From Methylotenera_A sp046594915 (lineage in GTDB: Bacteria > Pseudomonadota > Gammaproteobacteria > Burkholderiales > Methylophilaceae), in assembly GCA_046594915.1 (NCBI GenBank), contig JBKJRC010000005.1:248001-312000 (forward strand): 64,000 nucleotides of DNA. The letters are read 5' to 3'. The notes under the pieces are model-generated. The model had not been told where the DNA came from. It made no database searches and saw only the letters and a list, made by a program, of their open reading frames with translations. Every line of letters starts with the position of its first letter. The first letter of the stretch is position 1. Shown here piece after piece: positions 35,849 through 44,465 of the stretch. A program made the position numbers and the translations under genes.

Positions 35849-37867
35849 ATGATGCATACTTTAGAAGCCAAAGTGAACGAGTACCAGCAATGGCGCAGTA
35901 ACCTGACGCAAACCATCATGCGTTATCGTGATTGGCTTGCAAGAAGCCAACTGAGCGACGCGGTTAAAGAATTACGGCTGTATGACATAGTGGAGATGTT
36001 AGATCGCGATCAATTAGTGATGGCGTTCATAGCCGAATTTTCGCGCGGTAAAACCGAAACGATTAATGCTTTATTTTTTGCAGATTATAATCAACGTTTA
36101 CTGCCCAGCGAAGCTGGCCGCACGACCATGTGCCCGACTGAAATTTTTTGGGATGCGCGTGAAGAGCCTTACCTTAAACTGTTGCCGATTGAGACGCGCG
36201 CAACGGACGATTCACTTGCCCATTTAAAAACCACGCCAAATGCCTGGCAAAAATTCAGGTTGAATACTGAATCGCCAGCCGAAATGCAGGCGGTTTTGTG
36301 CAATCTAAATGCGCAAAAGTCTGTCACCAAAGAGGCCGCACAAGCACTTGGGCTTTTTAACGCACAAGATGTCGGCATGATGCTGGAGCTGGAAGCGCAA
36401 GGCTTGCTTAAAATCCCTGCGTGGCGACATGCGACGATTAATTACCCACATCCGCTACTAAAAAGTGGCCTTGTGGTGATTGATACGCCAGGCTTAAATA
36501 GCTTGGGTGCAGAACCAGAACTCACTTTGAGCATTATTCCAAGCGCGCATGCGGTGTTATTTTTAACCGCAACCGATAGCGGCATTACACAATCGGACAT
36601 GCAAATCTGGAACACCTTTATTAAGGGTCGCACCCAATATAAATTGGTGCTGCTCAATAAAATTGATATGTTATGGGACGACCTAAAACAGCAGCAAGAT
36701 GTGGCCAACGAAATCGAGAAACAGGTCAATATTACCGCGCATCAGCTTGGTGTTTCAGCTGATTGTATATTTGCCATATCAGCGCAAAAAGCCTTAGTGG
36801 CGAAAATTAAAAAGAATGAATCTTTGTTGCAACAAAGCGGCATTGTGGCACTGGAAACCAGATTAGGCAGCCAACTTATTCAGACCAAACACGAAATTTT
36901 AGGCCGCACCCTCGCCAGCGAATGCAGTGAAATGATTAAAGCTTCGCGCAAGATCATTCAGCAACGCCTAAGCAGTTTGCATGCACAAATTTTAGAGTTG
37001 CGCGGCTTAAAAGGACAAAGCAGTGCTGCCACTAAAAATAGTCTGGCGTACCTTGTTAACGACCGAAAACGCTACGAAGCGTCAGTACCTACTTTTAACC
37101 GTGCTAACGATCAAATTAGCCAGATCAGCAAAAAAATATTGCGCCATTTAAGTGGTGATTATTTAGACAATGCGCTAGCGGCAAGCAGAAAAGAGATAGG
37201 CGATAGTTGGACCACGGTGGGCTTGAATAGAGGCATGCGCAAGCTGATGAAAGAAGCCAATGACTTGGCCAGCCTTGTTGCAACCGAAGGCAATGACATT
37301 AAAAAACTGGCCGATTCTATTTATCAGGTTTTTCAATCCAAACACGGGTTTGAGGTATTTAATCCGCCCGCACTTGATATGACCAATTTCAGCAATAATA
37401 TGCAGGCATTAGAAAAAATCACCCAAAATTTTTGCGCCGATCCTGTGAATATGTTAACCGAAAAGCATTTTTTAATCCGCAAATTTTTCTTAGGTTTAGG
37501 CACACAAACCCATACAATTTTTACTCAGGCAGAAAAAGATTGTAAACGCTGGCTGCAAGATGTGTTAAATATACTGAATCAGCAAATGACAGAACATAAA
37601 GCCAGTTTAGATCAACGTTCTAAAAATCTGATGCAAGCTAAGGACAGCGCGCAGGCGTTAGATAATCAATTAGCGCAAGTGGAAAAAGAACATGCAGCTA
37701 CGCTTAAAGAGGCGCAAGATCTGGATTTAATGCTGCTGGATTTATTAAAAATGGTTAAATTAGGTTCTAAAACAAGCATTGCTGAAAACGACACAGCTGC
37801 GTTTAAAAAAACGCCTGATTTAACACCTATGCCATTTTTAAATGTTTCTACAGACGGCCCACTTTAA
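35849..37867 (+). CDS. bacterial dynamin-like GTPase
   Basis: A 672-aa large GTPase. G1 is AEFSRGKTET (62-71), with Ala where the P-loop usually begins with Gly; G2 is likely the Thr in GRTTMCPTE (90-98); G3 is VVIDTPGLNSLG (209-220); G4 is LLNKIDML (268-275). The C-terminal ~350 residues are helical with coiled-coil stretches (about 360-400 and 590-650), as in dynamin-family stalks. Such proteins remodel or tether membranes. It is a lone gene, so no paired second dynamin is present nearby. Cellular role unknown. Confidence 0.85.
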   Translation: MMHTLEAKVNEYQQWRSNLTQTIMRYRDWLARSQLSDAVKELRLYDIVEMLDRDQLVMAFIAEFSRGKTETINALFFADYNQRLLPSEAGRTTMCPTEIFWDAREEPYLKLLPIETRATDDSLAHLKTTPNAWQKFRLNTESPAEMQAVLCNLNAQKSVTKEAAQALGLFNAQDVGMMLELEAQGLLKIPAWRHATINYPHPLLKSGLVVIDTPGLNSLGAEPELTLSIIPSAHAVLFLTATDSGITQSDMQIWNTFIKGRTQYKLVLLNKIDMLWDDLKQQQDVANEIEKQVNITAHQLGVSADCIFAISAQKALVAKIKKNESLLQQSGIVALETRLGSQLIQTKHEILGRTLASECSEMIKASRKIIQQRLSSLHAQILELRGLKGQSSAATKNSLAYLVNDRKRYEASVPTFNRANDQISQISKKILRHLSGDYLDNALAASRKEIGDSWTTVGLNRGMRKLMKEANDLASLVATEGNDIKKLADSIYQVFQSKHGFEVFNPPALDMTNFSNNMQALEKITQNFCADPVNMLTEKHFLIRKFFLGLGTQTHTIFTQAEKDCKRWLQDVLNILNQQMTEHKASLDQRSKNLMQAKDSAQALDNQLAQVEKEHAATLKEAQDLDLMLLDLLKMVKLGSKTSIAENDTAAFKKTPDLTPMPFLNVSTDGPL

Positions 37868-37879
37868 AAGTCCCGCTTT

Positions 37880-37909
37880 AAAAACGTTTCACTTTAATTA
37901 CGCGTTTTT
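37880..37909. terminator. possible terminator between convergent genes
   Basis: Short arms AAAAACG (37880-37886) and CGTTTTT (37903-37909) with a 16-nt loop, between the dynamin-like gene and rng. Weak stem. Confidence 0.35.
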
Positions 37910-37951
37910 TGCGTTAACTTGATCAATTCAGCCAAAAACTATATCCAGATG

Positions 37952-39412
37952 CTATATCCAAATAATGTCAAACGCCTCGCGCGCGTATTGCGTATCTGGC
38001 TGCAAACTCACGCGTTTTTTAATAAAATCCGACAGGTTAGCCAAACTTTGCGATTCCTCATCCAGCAACATATCGATGACTTGCTGACTGGCAATCACTT
38101 TAAATTCCTTGGCATTAAATTGTTTTGATTCACGCAGTAATTCGCGCATAATTTCATAACAAATGGTTTGCGCAGTTTTATGTTCGCCACGTCCCTGGCA
38201 GATATTACAAGGCTCACACAACAGATGCGCTAAACTCTCGCGTGTGCGTTTGCGCGTCATTTCCACCAGACCAAGCGAGGTAAAGCCATTAACTGCCGTG
38301 CGTGCGCGGTCAATACTCAGCGCTTTTTTCAGCTCTTCTAACACCGTTTCGCGCTGGCTGTCTTCGTCCATATCGATAAAATCGATGATAATAATGCCGC
38401 CTAAATTACGCAATCTGAGCTGACGCGCAATAGACTGTGCTGCTTCTAAGTTGGTTTTAAATATCGTATCAGACAGGTTTTTGCCGCTGACAAAACTACC
38501 GGTATTCACATCCACCGTCGTTAACGCTTCGGTTTGATCAAAAATCAAATAGCCGCCCGATTTTAAATCCACCTTGCGTGAAAGCGCGTGCTCGATTTCT
38601 TTTTCAATATTATAAAAATCAAAAATCGGCCGCTCGCCTTGGTAGTGATACAGCGGTTTTACGGCTTTTGCTACATACAACTCGGCGAATTCTTTCAGTT
38701 GCGCGTGCGTTTCTTTTGAATCCACGCGAATACTCACCGTTTCATCATTCACCACATCACGTAAAATGCGCCGCGGCAGGCTTAAATCATAAAAAACTAG
38801 CGAGCGTTCGCCTGCGGATTGGCTTTCTAACTGGATTTTTGCCCACACTTTTTGCAGATATTCGATATCCGCCAGCAATTCCTGATCTGAAGCGGCTTCT
38901 GACATGGTGCGGATAATAAAGCCGCCAGAGCGTTTTTCTGGCAGCAAGCTCAATAATCGGTTGCGTAGCATTTCACGCTCGGCTTCATCTTCAATCCGTT
39001 GTGAAACGCCGATATGATCTTGATGCGGTAAAAATACTAAAAAGCGCCCAGCAATGCTGATTTCAGTGGTCAAACGCGCGCCTTTGGTGCCGATTGGCTC
39101 TTTAATTACCTGCACGATAATCGACTGACCTTCACGCAATACATCTTGAATCGGCCGCTCAGTGGGCGGTTCGCCGTCAATATGGCATTCCATAATATCG
39201 GCCACATGCAAAAAAGCCGCGCGCTGCAGGCCGATTTCGACAAATGCCGATTGCATGCCGGGTAACACGCGACACACTTTGCCGCGATATACATTGCCGA
39301 CGATACCAAGCGATGAACTGCGCTCAATATGCAGCTCCTGCGCAATGCCCTGCTCTAGCACGGCCACGCGTGTTTCTTGCGGCGTTACGTTGATTAATAT
39401 CTCTTGTCCCAA
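37952..39412 (-). CDS. rng: ribonuclease G
   Basis: A 486-aa endoribonuclease of the RNase E/G family. An S1 domain lies in the N-terminal ~120 residues (VYRGKVCRVLPGMQSAFVEI). The catalytic region has VDVNTGSFV and IIIDFIDMD as the DNase I-like magnesium site. The zinc-link is CEPCNICQGRG near 405. It lacks the long degradosome tail of RNase E, so it is RNase G (5' maturation of 16S rRNA). It lies downstream of maf on the same strand, as in E. coli yhdE-rng. Confidence 0.93.
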   Translation of the reverse strand: MGQEILINVTPQETRVAVLEQGIAQELHIERSSSLGIVGNVYRGKVCRVLPGMQSAFVEIGLQRAAFLHVADIMECHIDGEPPTERPIQDVLREGQSIIVQVIKEPIGTKGARLTTEISIAGRFLVFLPHQDHIGVSQRIEDEAEREMLRNRLLSLLPEKRSGGFIIRTMSEAASDQELLADIEYLQKVWAKIQLESQSAGERSLVFYDLSLPRRILRDVVNDETVSIRVDSKETHAQLKEFAELYVAKAVKPLYHYQGERPIFDFYNIEKEIEHALSRKVDLKSGGYLIFDQTEALTTVDVNTGSFVSGKNLSDTIFKTNLEAAQSIARQLRLRNLGGIIIIDFIDMDEDSQRETVLEELKKALSIDRARTAVNGFTSLGLVEMTRKRTRESLAHLLCEPCNICQGRGEHKTAQTICYEIMRELLRESKQFNAKEFKVIASQQVIDMLLDEESQSLANLSDFIKKRVSLQPDTQYAREAFDIIWI

Positions 39413-39455
39413 TTGGCAGGCCTTATCTTTATTTATCTTTAATTATTCGTGCTTA

Positions 39456-39525
39456 AAAACTGGTTAAGTTAACCTTTAAAAACCAGTCAAGTTAACACTC
39501 AAAACCAATCAAGTTAACCATTTAA
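39456..39525. repeat. three imperfect 22-23-bp tandem repeats
   Basis: Units starting AAAAC at 39456, 39479 and 39501, each containing an AAGTTAAC core preceded by a CTGGT/CCAGT/CCAAT variant. They fill the gap between maf and rng on the minus strand. Confidence 0.65.
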
Positions 39526-40139
39526 AAGGCTAATTTTTTTAATAGCATTGCCGTTTCATACACAGGCAAACCCATCACACCGGTATAACTGCCATCAATG
39601 CGTTTAATCCAATTACCCGCCAAGCCTTGTATGGCGTAACTGCCTGCTTTGTCGGCATGTTCTTGCGTCGTAATGTACGCTGCTATCATAGCATCGCTAA
39701 GCGGCATCATCTCAACCAACGTAGTGTTTAGCGCCAATTCAATTTGCTGATTTAAAACCACTGCCACTGCAGTATGAACTTGATGTTGCGTGCCCGATAG
39801 TTTTTTTAGCATCTTCACCGCATCGGCGTCATTTTCTGGCTTGCCAAAAATTGTATCGCCCAAAACAACGGTTGTATCTGCCGCCAGAATCGGCATATTG
39901 GCATATTGCCCATTTAGTTGATGCTCACTTTCTAATTGTTGTTTTATGGCCAACGCTTTTTGTTTGGCCAAACGCAATACATAATCCTTAGGCGTTTCAT
40001 TCGCAATCAGTGATTCGTCAATATCCGCCGGCATCACCATGCAATCGATGCCCATTTGTTTTAATATTGCCACACGACGTGGACTTTGCGAGGCGAGTAT
40101 GACTTGTTTTGAAAGATTAATCTGCATCTGCGCGTCCAT
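39522..40139 (-). CDS. maf: Maf-family nucleoside triphosphate pyrophosphatase
   Basis: A 205-aa house-cleaning enzyme that hydrolyses dTTP/UTP or modified nucleotides. It has the LASQSPRRVAILKQMG start, the catalytic AADTTVVL (near 88) and the GSYAIQGLAG and IDGSYTGVMGLP segments. The neighbouring rng points to the YhdE rather than the YceF subfamily. The start at 40139 gives a short MDAQMQIN lead; 40127 (second Met) is equally possible. Confidence 0.92.
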   Translation of the reverse strand: MDAQMQINLSKQVILASQSPRRVAILKQMGIDCMVMPADIDESLIANETPKDYVLRLAKQKALAIKQQLESEHQLNGQYANMPILAADTTVVLGDTIFGKPENDADAVKMLKKLSGTQHQVHTAVAVVLNQQIELALNTTLVEMMPLSDAMIAAYITTQEHADKAGSYAIQGLAGNWIKRIDGSYTGVMGLPVYETAMLLKKLAF

Positions 40140-40279
40140 TTAATTTAACATAGTCAATATTAACGAAAGTACTTCTTAAAGAAGCCGCTCGCTAATAAGA
40201 GCAGTTTAATACTAATAATGGCTGCGGCATGCGCAAACGTTAAATTAATCAATAATCGATGTAACAGTGAATAAAAACG

Positions 40280-40945
40280 ATGGATTTTGCCACTCAAAAT
40301 TTACTTAGCCAAGATTTTACTTACTTGCTCAAAATCACCATCGCGTTATTAGCGATTGTAAATCCAGTGGGTAGCTTACCGATTTTTATCAGCGCAACCG
40401 ATGGCTGGAATAAACCCGACCGCGCTAAAACTGCACACACAGTGGCGATTACGGTATTTATTGTATTGTGTGCGGCGGCGTTTATAGGTGATGGCATTTT
40501 AAAGTTTTTTGGTATTTCTATTCCCTCGTTTCAAGTCGGCGGCGGTATTTTAATCATGCTAATTTCCATCTCAATGATGCACGGCAAACAAGGCGGCACG
40601 CGCCAAACCGCGGAAGAAGCGCAAAGCATGGCAGAACGCGAAGTGATTGCCATCGTACCGTTGAGCATTCCGCTGCTGGCCGGGCCGGGCGCAATTTCGA
40701 GCATGATTTTAAGCGCGCAACAGCAACCCACTTTGCTGGGCCATTTATCCTTGGTTATCCCAGTGTTACTCGTTAGCACCGTAGTTTGGCTGGTACTTAA
40801 ACTATCGGATGGCATTACGCAGCGGCTTGGCACCATCGGCATTAATATCATTACACGCTTAATGGGATTGATTCTGGCGGCGATGGCGGTGGAGTTTATC
40901 GCACACGGTTTAGTCGGTTTGTTTCCACAATTAGCAATGCGCTGA
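40280..40945 (+). CDS. MarC family membrane protein
   Basis: A 221-aa protein with six predicted transmembrane helices and the MarC/UPF0056 hallmarks NPVGSLPIFIS (near 28), FGISIPSFQVGGGILI and VPLSIPLLAGPGAIS. The family was once linked to multiple antibiotic resistance, but that link was not upheld and its function is unknown. Monocistronic. Confidence 0.9.
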   Translation: MDFATQNLLSQDFTYLLKITIALLAIVNPVGSLPIFISATDGWNKPDRAKTAHTVAITVFIVLCAAAFIGDGILKFFGISIPSFQVGGGILIMLISISMMHGKQGGTRQTAEEAQSMAEREVIAIVPLSIPLLAGPGAISSMILSAQQQPTLLGHLSLVIPVLLVSTVVWLVLKLSDGITQRLGTIGINIITRLMGLILAAMAVEFIAHGLVGLFPQLAMR

Positions 40946-41089
40946 TTTTAAATTTCACACCTTCAAATTAGATGCTTTCAAGCACGATCGTTTTAAGTTG
41001 TATGGCTATTTTTTAGGTAAAATAGTGGGTTAACTTAACCCTATTTTTTAATCAATTATTCGTGAAAACAATCTCAAAAAAGCATTTCT

Positions 41090-41542
41090 GTGAAAAAACC
41101 CCAATTTAAACCCAATTCAACAGTCGCCGCCATTGTCGAGCAAAACGGAAAATTCTTGCTAGTAGAAGAATCAACCGAAAGAGGCAACCGCTTTAACCAG
41201 CCTGCTGGGCATTTGGAAGACAACGAAACTTTACTGCAAGCCGTGATTCGCGAAACATTAGAAGAATCGGCCTACGACTTTACGCCTTCTGCCTTGCTTG
41301 GCGTTTATCACTGGAAACATCCGCATAACGATACGACTTATCTGCGCTTTGCCTTTATTGGTAATGTCGGCATCCATTATCCCAGCCAAGAATTAGACGA
41401 CGGTATTATTCGTGCGCTATGGATGACGATTGATGAAATTCGCGAAAAAGCCGCATTAATGCGCAGCCCGCAAGTGTTAACTTGCATCGAAGATTATTTA
41501 AGCGGCAAAAGCTATCCGCTGGAAGTGATTACTAACTTATAG
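41090..41542 (+). CDS. nudJ: Nudix hydrolase (NudJ-like)
   Basis: A 150-aa Nudix protein starting at GTG 41090. The Nudix box spans residues 40-62 (G40, RETLEES at 54-60). It lies just upstream of mnmA, the same neighbourhood as E. coli nudJ (ymfB), whose product removes phosphate from HMP-PP and nucleotides. Substrate assignment rests on context and family. Confidence 0.85.
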   Translation: MKKPQFKPNSTVAAIVEQNGKFLLVEESTERGNRFNQPAGHLEDNETLLQAVIRETLEESAYDFTPSALLGVYHWKHPHNDTTYLRFAFIGNVGIHYPSQELDDGIIRALWMTIDEIREKAALMRSPQVLTCIEDYLSGKSYPLEVITNL

Positions 41543-41587
41543 TTCAAAAAACAGAAAATTTAAAGCTTTAAGTCAGACTAGGCGCGA

Positions 41588-41637
41588 AAAAATTGAATCG
41601 CGCAGCATATGAATAATATGTAAGCGATTAAATTTTT
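41588..41637. repeat. long imperfect palindrome upstream of mnmA
   Basis: Arms AAAAATTGAATCGC (41588-41601) and GCGATTAAATTTTT (41624-41637) match at 13 of 14 positions. An inner pair CATAT (41606-41610) and ATATG (41616-41620) lies inside. It resembles a mobile intergenic palindrome or a terminator/leader hairpin between nudJ and mnmA. Confidence 0.6.
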
Positions 41638-41686
41638 GTGAGTAAGATAATATCCAAACAATGTATGACGGCAAGGTTTAAATTTT

Positions 41687-42781
41687 ATGAGTAAGAAAAG
41701 AGTTGTTGTGGGCTTATCCGGCGGTGTCGATTCGTCTGTGACTGCGCTGTTACTAAAACAGCAGGGTTATGACGTAGTTGGCCTTTTTATGAAAAATTGG
41801 GAAGATGACGACGATGACGAATATTGTTCATCCAAGCAGGATTTAATTGATGCGGTTTCAATCGCCGATAAAATCGGTATCGATATCGAAGCGGTGAATT
41901 TTAGTGCCGAATATAAAGATCGCGTTTTTGCCAATTTTTTGAGTGAATACGAAGCGGGCCGCACACCAAACCCGGATATTTTATGTAATGCCGAGATTAA
42001 ATTTAAAGCGTTTTTAGATCACGCCATGAGTTTAGGTGCCGATTTAATTGCCACGGGTCATTATGCCCAAGTGCGCGAAAACCCATTAAAACCTGGCCTT
42101 TTTCAATTATTAAAAGCCGATGATGGCAGCAAAGACCAAAGCTACTTCTTATATCGACTTAACCAAGTGCAATTGAGTAAAACGCTTTTTCCGCTGGGTC
42201 AATATCTAAAGCGCGAAGTGCGCGAAATCGCGCGCCAAGCGGGTTTAATCAACGCAGAGAAAAAAGATTCCACTGGCATTTGCTTTATTGGCGAGCGGCC
42301 ATTTCAAGAGTTTTTACAGCGTTATCTGCCCAAAAAACCGGGCGACATTAAAACACCGGATGGCAAATTAATCGGCCAGCACGAAGGTTTGATGTATTAC
42401 ACTTTGGGTCAACGCCAGGGTTTAAAAATCGGCGGTAGCCGCGACAGCAATGGCGAGCCTTGGTTTGTTGCAGCAAAAGATATGCTTAAAAACGAGTTAA
42501 TCGCGGTACAAGGTCATGAGCATTCGCTGTTACTTAGCGATGGCTTAAAAGCCAGCCAACTGACTTGGATTGACAATGAAGATCCGATTACCAATTGGGT
42601 TTACGCCGCCAAAACCCGTTACCGCCAACCTGATGCGCCGTGTGAGATTGATGCGTTAAACAGTGAAGAAGTGACCGTGAAGTTTGGCCAGAAGCAATGG
42701 GCAATCACGCCTGGGCAATCGGCTGTGGTGTATGAAAGCAATGTTTGCCTGGGCGGCGGCATTATTACCACTGCAATATAA
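41687..42781 (+). CDS. mnmA: tRNA 2-thiouridylase MnmA
   Basis: A 364-aa enzyme that thiolates U34 in tRNA for Lys, Glu and Gln. PP-loop GLSGGVDSSV lies at 9-18, catalytic Cys100 in NPDILCNAEIKF, and the second catalytic Cys199 in STGICFIGER. The C-terminal beta-barrel with WFVAAKD and YRQPDAPCEI is complete. Its position after nudJ matches other Proteobacteria. Confidence 0.95.
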   Translation: MSKKRVVVGLSGGVDSSVTALLLKQQGYDVVGLFMKNWEDDDDDEYCSSKQDLIDAVSIADKIGIDIEAVNFSAEYKDRVFANFLSEYEAGRTPNPDILCNAEIKFKAFLDHAMSLGADLIATGHYAQVRENPLKPGLFQLLKADDGSKDQSYFLYRLNQVQLSKTLFPLGQYLKREVREIARQAGLINAEKKDSTGICFIGERPFQEFLQRYLPKKPGDIKTPDGKLIGQHEGLMYYTLGQRQGLKIGGSRDSNGEPWFVAAKDMLKNELIAVQGHEHSLLLSDGLKASQLTWIDNEDPITNWVYAAKTRYRQPDAPCEIDALNSEEVTVKFGQKQWAITPGQSAVVYESNVCLGGGIITTAI

Positions 42782-42839
42782 ATTAAAAGTTCGGCGGCAT
42801 TATCACCACCGTATTTTAACAAACAGTTCGGTGAGATTT

Positions 42840-43272
42840 CTAATGCCACAATTTAGTTAACCGCCAGCTACAACCTTCTACATAATATACTTGCGGCGCT
42901 ATGCCAATGTGCCAATTGATAACAGTATTGCTTGTATCTGCTTCAAAAATCAAGCGCGCGTTACTTGGCTTATTTGGCGTCACAACCAAGGTGTGTGCAC
43001 CTTCAATATATTTATGTGGTTGATTGTCGACATCTCCAGCGTGCGCTTGCAACATGCTTGCCATGTTATCGCCCACCACAATATTGCCTGGCGCTACCCA
43101 TTTTGGGTCATCAATATCGTAACGAACAAATTGACCATCTTCCAGCATAAAAGCAATTTCTTGGTGCGGCTCTGGCTTAGGATTTTGGGACTTAGGATTT
43201 AAGTATAAATAGTAGCAAGCCGCAAAGCAGCAAAGCGGTGGTTATAGAATTGGGATTGCGTACTATTTTCAT
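42840..43272 (-). pseudogene. small membrane-anchored protein gene with an apparent frameshift
   Basis: On the minus strand ATG 43272 opens a frame coding MKIVRNPNSITTALLLCGLL..., a plausible membrane anchor, which stops after 25 codons at TAA. One base over, a frame without its own start codon in the anchor region continues with a PKP-rich linker and EIAFMLEDGQFVRY down to 42840. Joined by one shift near 43200 they give one ~140-aa protein: anchor, Pro-rich linker, soluble domain. A short direct repeat (AATCCTAAG twice, 15 bp apart) lies at the junction. I do not recognise the domain. Alternatively only 42840-43148 (ATG 43148, 102 aa) is translated. Confidence 0.55.
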
Positions 43273-43425
43273 ACATTATCTGCCTGACTATTTGTGTTTA
43301 CTGCAATGTGCATCTTAATCTGAATATTGGATGGATCAAATCCATTCACGTTTTAACTCGGCTTAAACTTATACTCTATAATTAAGCATTAAATTGTGTT
43401 AATTTTATAGATTGGTCAAGCAAAT

Positions 43426-43758
43426 ATGGCTTATGTTTTTAAAAGTGCAACTGGTTTAATAACTGCTGTCAGTGAATCTGAAAATTTTGGCGATGGCTGG
43501 CTGTTTGTTGCCGATGACGACAAAGACTATCTTGAATTTTTAGAGCATTCATTAGCCAAAAACTCCTCATTTCGCGAGAGCGATATTCAATTGGCGCGCG
43601 TATTGGAGGATTTGATTTCGATATTGATTGACGGCAATATCATTCGGTTTACCGATTTTCCTGCCGCTGCGCAAGAACGTTTAAATAATCGACAAAGCAT
43701 GCGCAAAAAAACGCAATTGTCTAAACTGGTGGATAACAATACTGATAAATTTTTCTAG
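43426..43758 (+). CDS. conserved small protein of unknown function
   Basis: A 110-aa soluble protein. The layout MAYVFKSATGLITAV..., then a variable acidic middle, then ARVLEDLISILIDGNIIRFTDFPAAAQERLNNRQSMR is that of a small proteobacterial family often mislabelled in databases as tryptophan synthase beta-like. Nothing in it resembles a PLP enzyme. It is monocistronic, with intergenic spaces on both sides. Function unknown. Confidence 0.8.
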   Translation: MAYVFKSATGLITAVSESENFGDGWLFVADDDKDYLEFLEHSLAKNSSFRESDIQLARVLEDLISILIDGNIIRFTDFPAAAQERLNNRQSMRKKTQLSKLVDNNTDKFF

Positions 43759-43797
43759 CAATGCTCTTTTAACAAAGTGCATGAATTAGGCAAAAAA

Positions 43798-44409
43798 CTA
43801 GTTAACTGGCATGGTTTGTTTAAAGCTGGGGCGTTTGATTAACACGCTGTAATGCTTGGCTAAATTAGCAAATTGTTCTTGCCATTTCAGCTGTTTAAAG
43901 CGCAAATCCACATAGCCCAGCATACAGCCCAGCGCGATATCGGCTAAGCTAAATGTCTCATTCACGCACCATTTTTTCTTAGTAATATCCAGATTCAGCA
44001 CTTGCAACCCGAGTAAAACTTTACCCAATTGCTTATCAATATTGGCTTGCGATTGCTGCTCAATCGGTCTGCGCTCTTCTAGCAGAGCGGCCACAGCTGC
44101 ATCGCAAACGCCGTCTGCAAGCGCCTCCCAGCGTCGCACCCAAATCTTGCTGCTAGGATCTTGCGGAATTAAATGTGCCAGCGGTGTGCGGTTATCTAAG
44201 TATTCGACAATCACTTTAGAATCGTACAAACTATCACCATCATCTAGAATCAACACAGGCACTTTGCCCAATGGATTGTAGTTTTTAACTGGGCAATCGG
44301 GATCATTTAGCGTTACTTGTTGTAACTCTATCTCAATATGCTTTTCCAGCGCGACAATGCGCACTTTGCGGGCATATGGGCTATTGGGCGTGTATAAAAG
44401 CTTCATCAT
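43798..44409 (-). CDS. glutathione S-transferase family protein
   Basis: A 203-aa protein. An N-terminal thioredoxin-fold domain begins MKLLYTPNSPYARKVRIVALEK with the catalytic-type Ser near position 10, the cis-Pro GKVPVLILDDG and the glutathione-binding DSKVIVEYLD. The helical C-terminal domain has ETFSLADIALG. Physiological substrate unknown. It is divergent from nadC. Confidence 0.9.
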   Translation of the reverse strand: MMKLLYTPNSPYARKVRIVALEKHIEIELQQVTLNDPDCPVKNYNPLGKVPVLILDDGDSLYDSKVIVEYLDNRTPLAHLIPQDPSSKIWVRRWEALADGVCDAAVAALLEERRPIEQQSQANIDKQLGKVLLGLQVLNLDITKKKWCVNETFSLADIALGCMLGYVDLRFKQLKWQEQFANLAKHYSVLIKRPSFKQTMPVN

Positions 44410-44465
44410 AATTGTGGTGTTTAACAGTAAACCGATTAATAATTAATTTGCATTATAATAGATTT

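Noticed and set aside
42891..43202. 103-codon plus-strand frame opposite the frameshifted small gene
   Set aside because: The minus-strand product has normal soluble-protein composition, while this one is Cys/His/Trp-rich and lacks a start signal.
43198..43215. Programmed frameshift of the prfB type in the small gene upstream of mnmA's end
   Set aside because: The stop is TAA not TGA, no Shine-Dalgarno-like stimulator or slippery CTTTGA is present; mutation or error is simpler.
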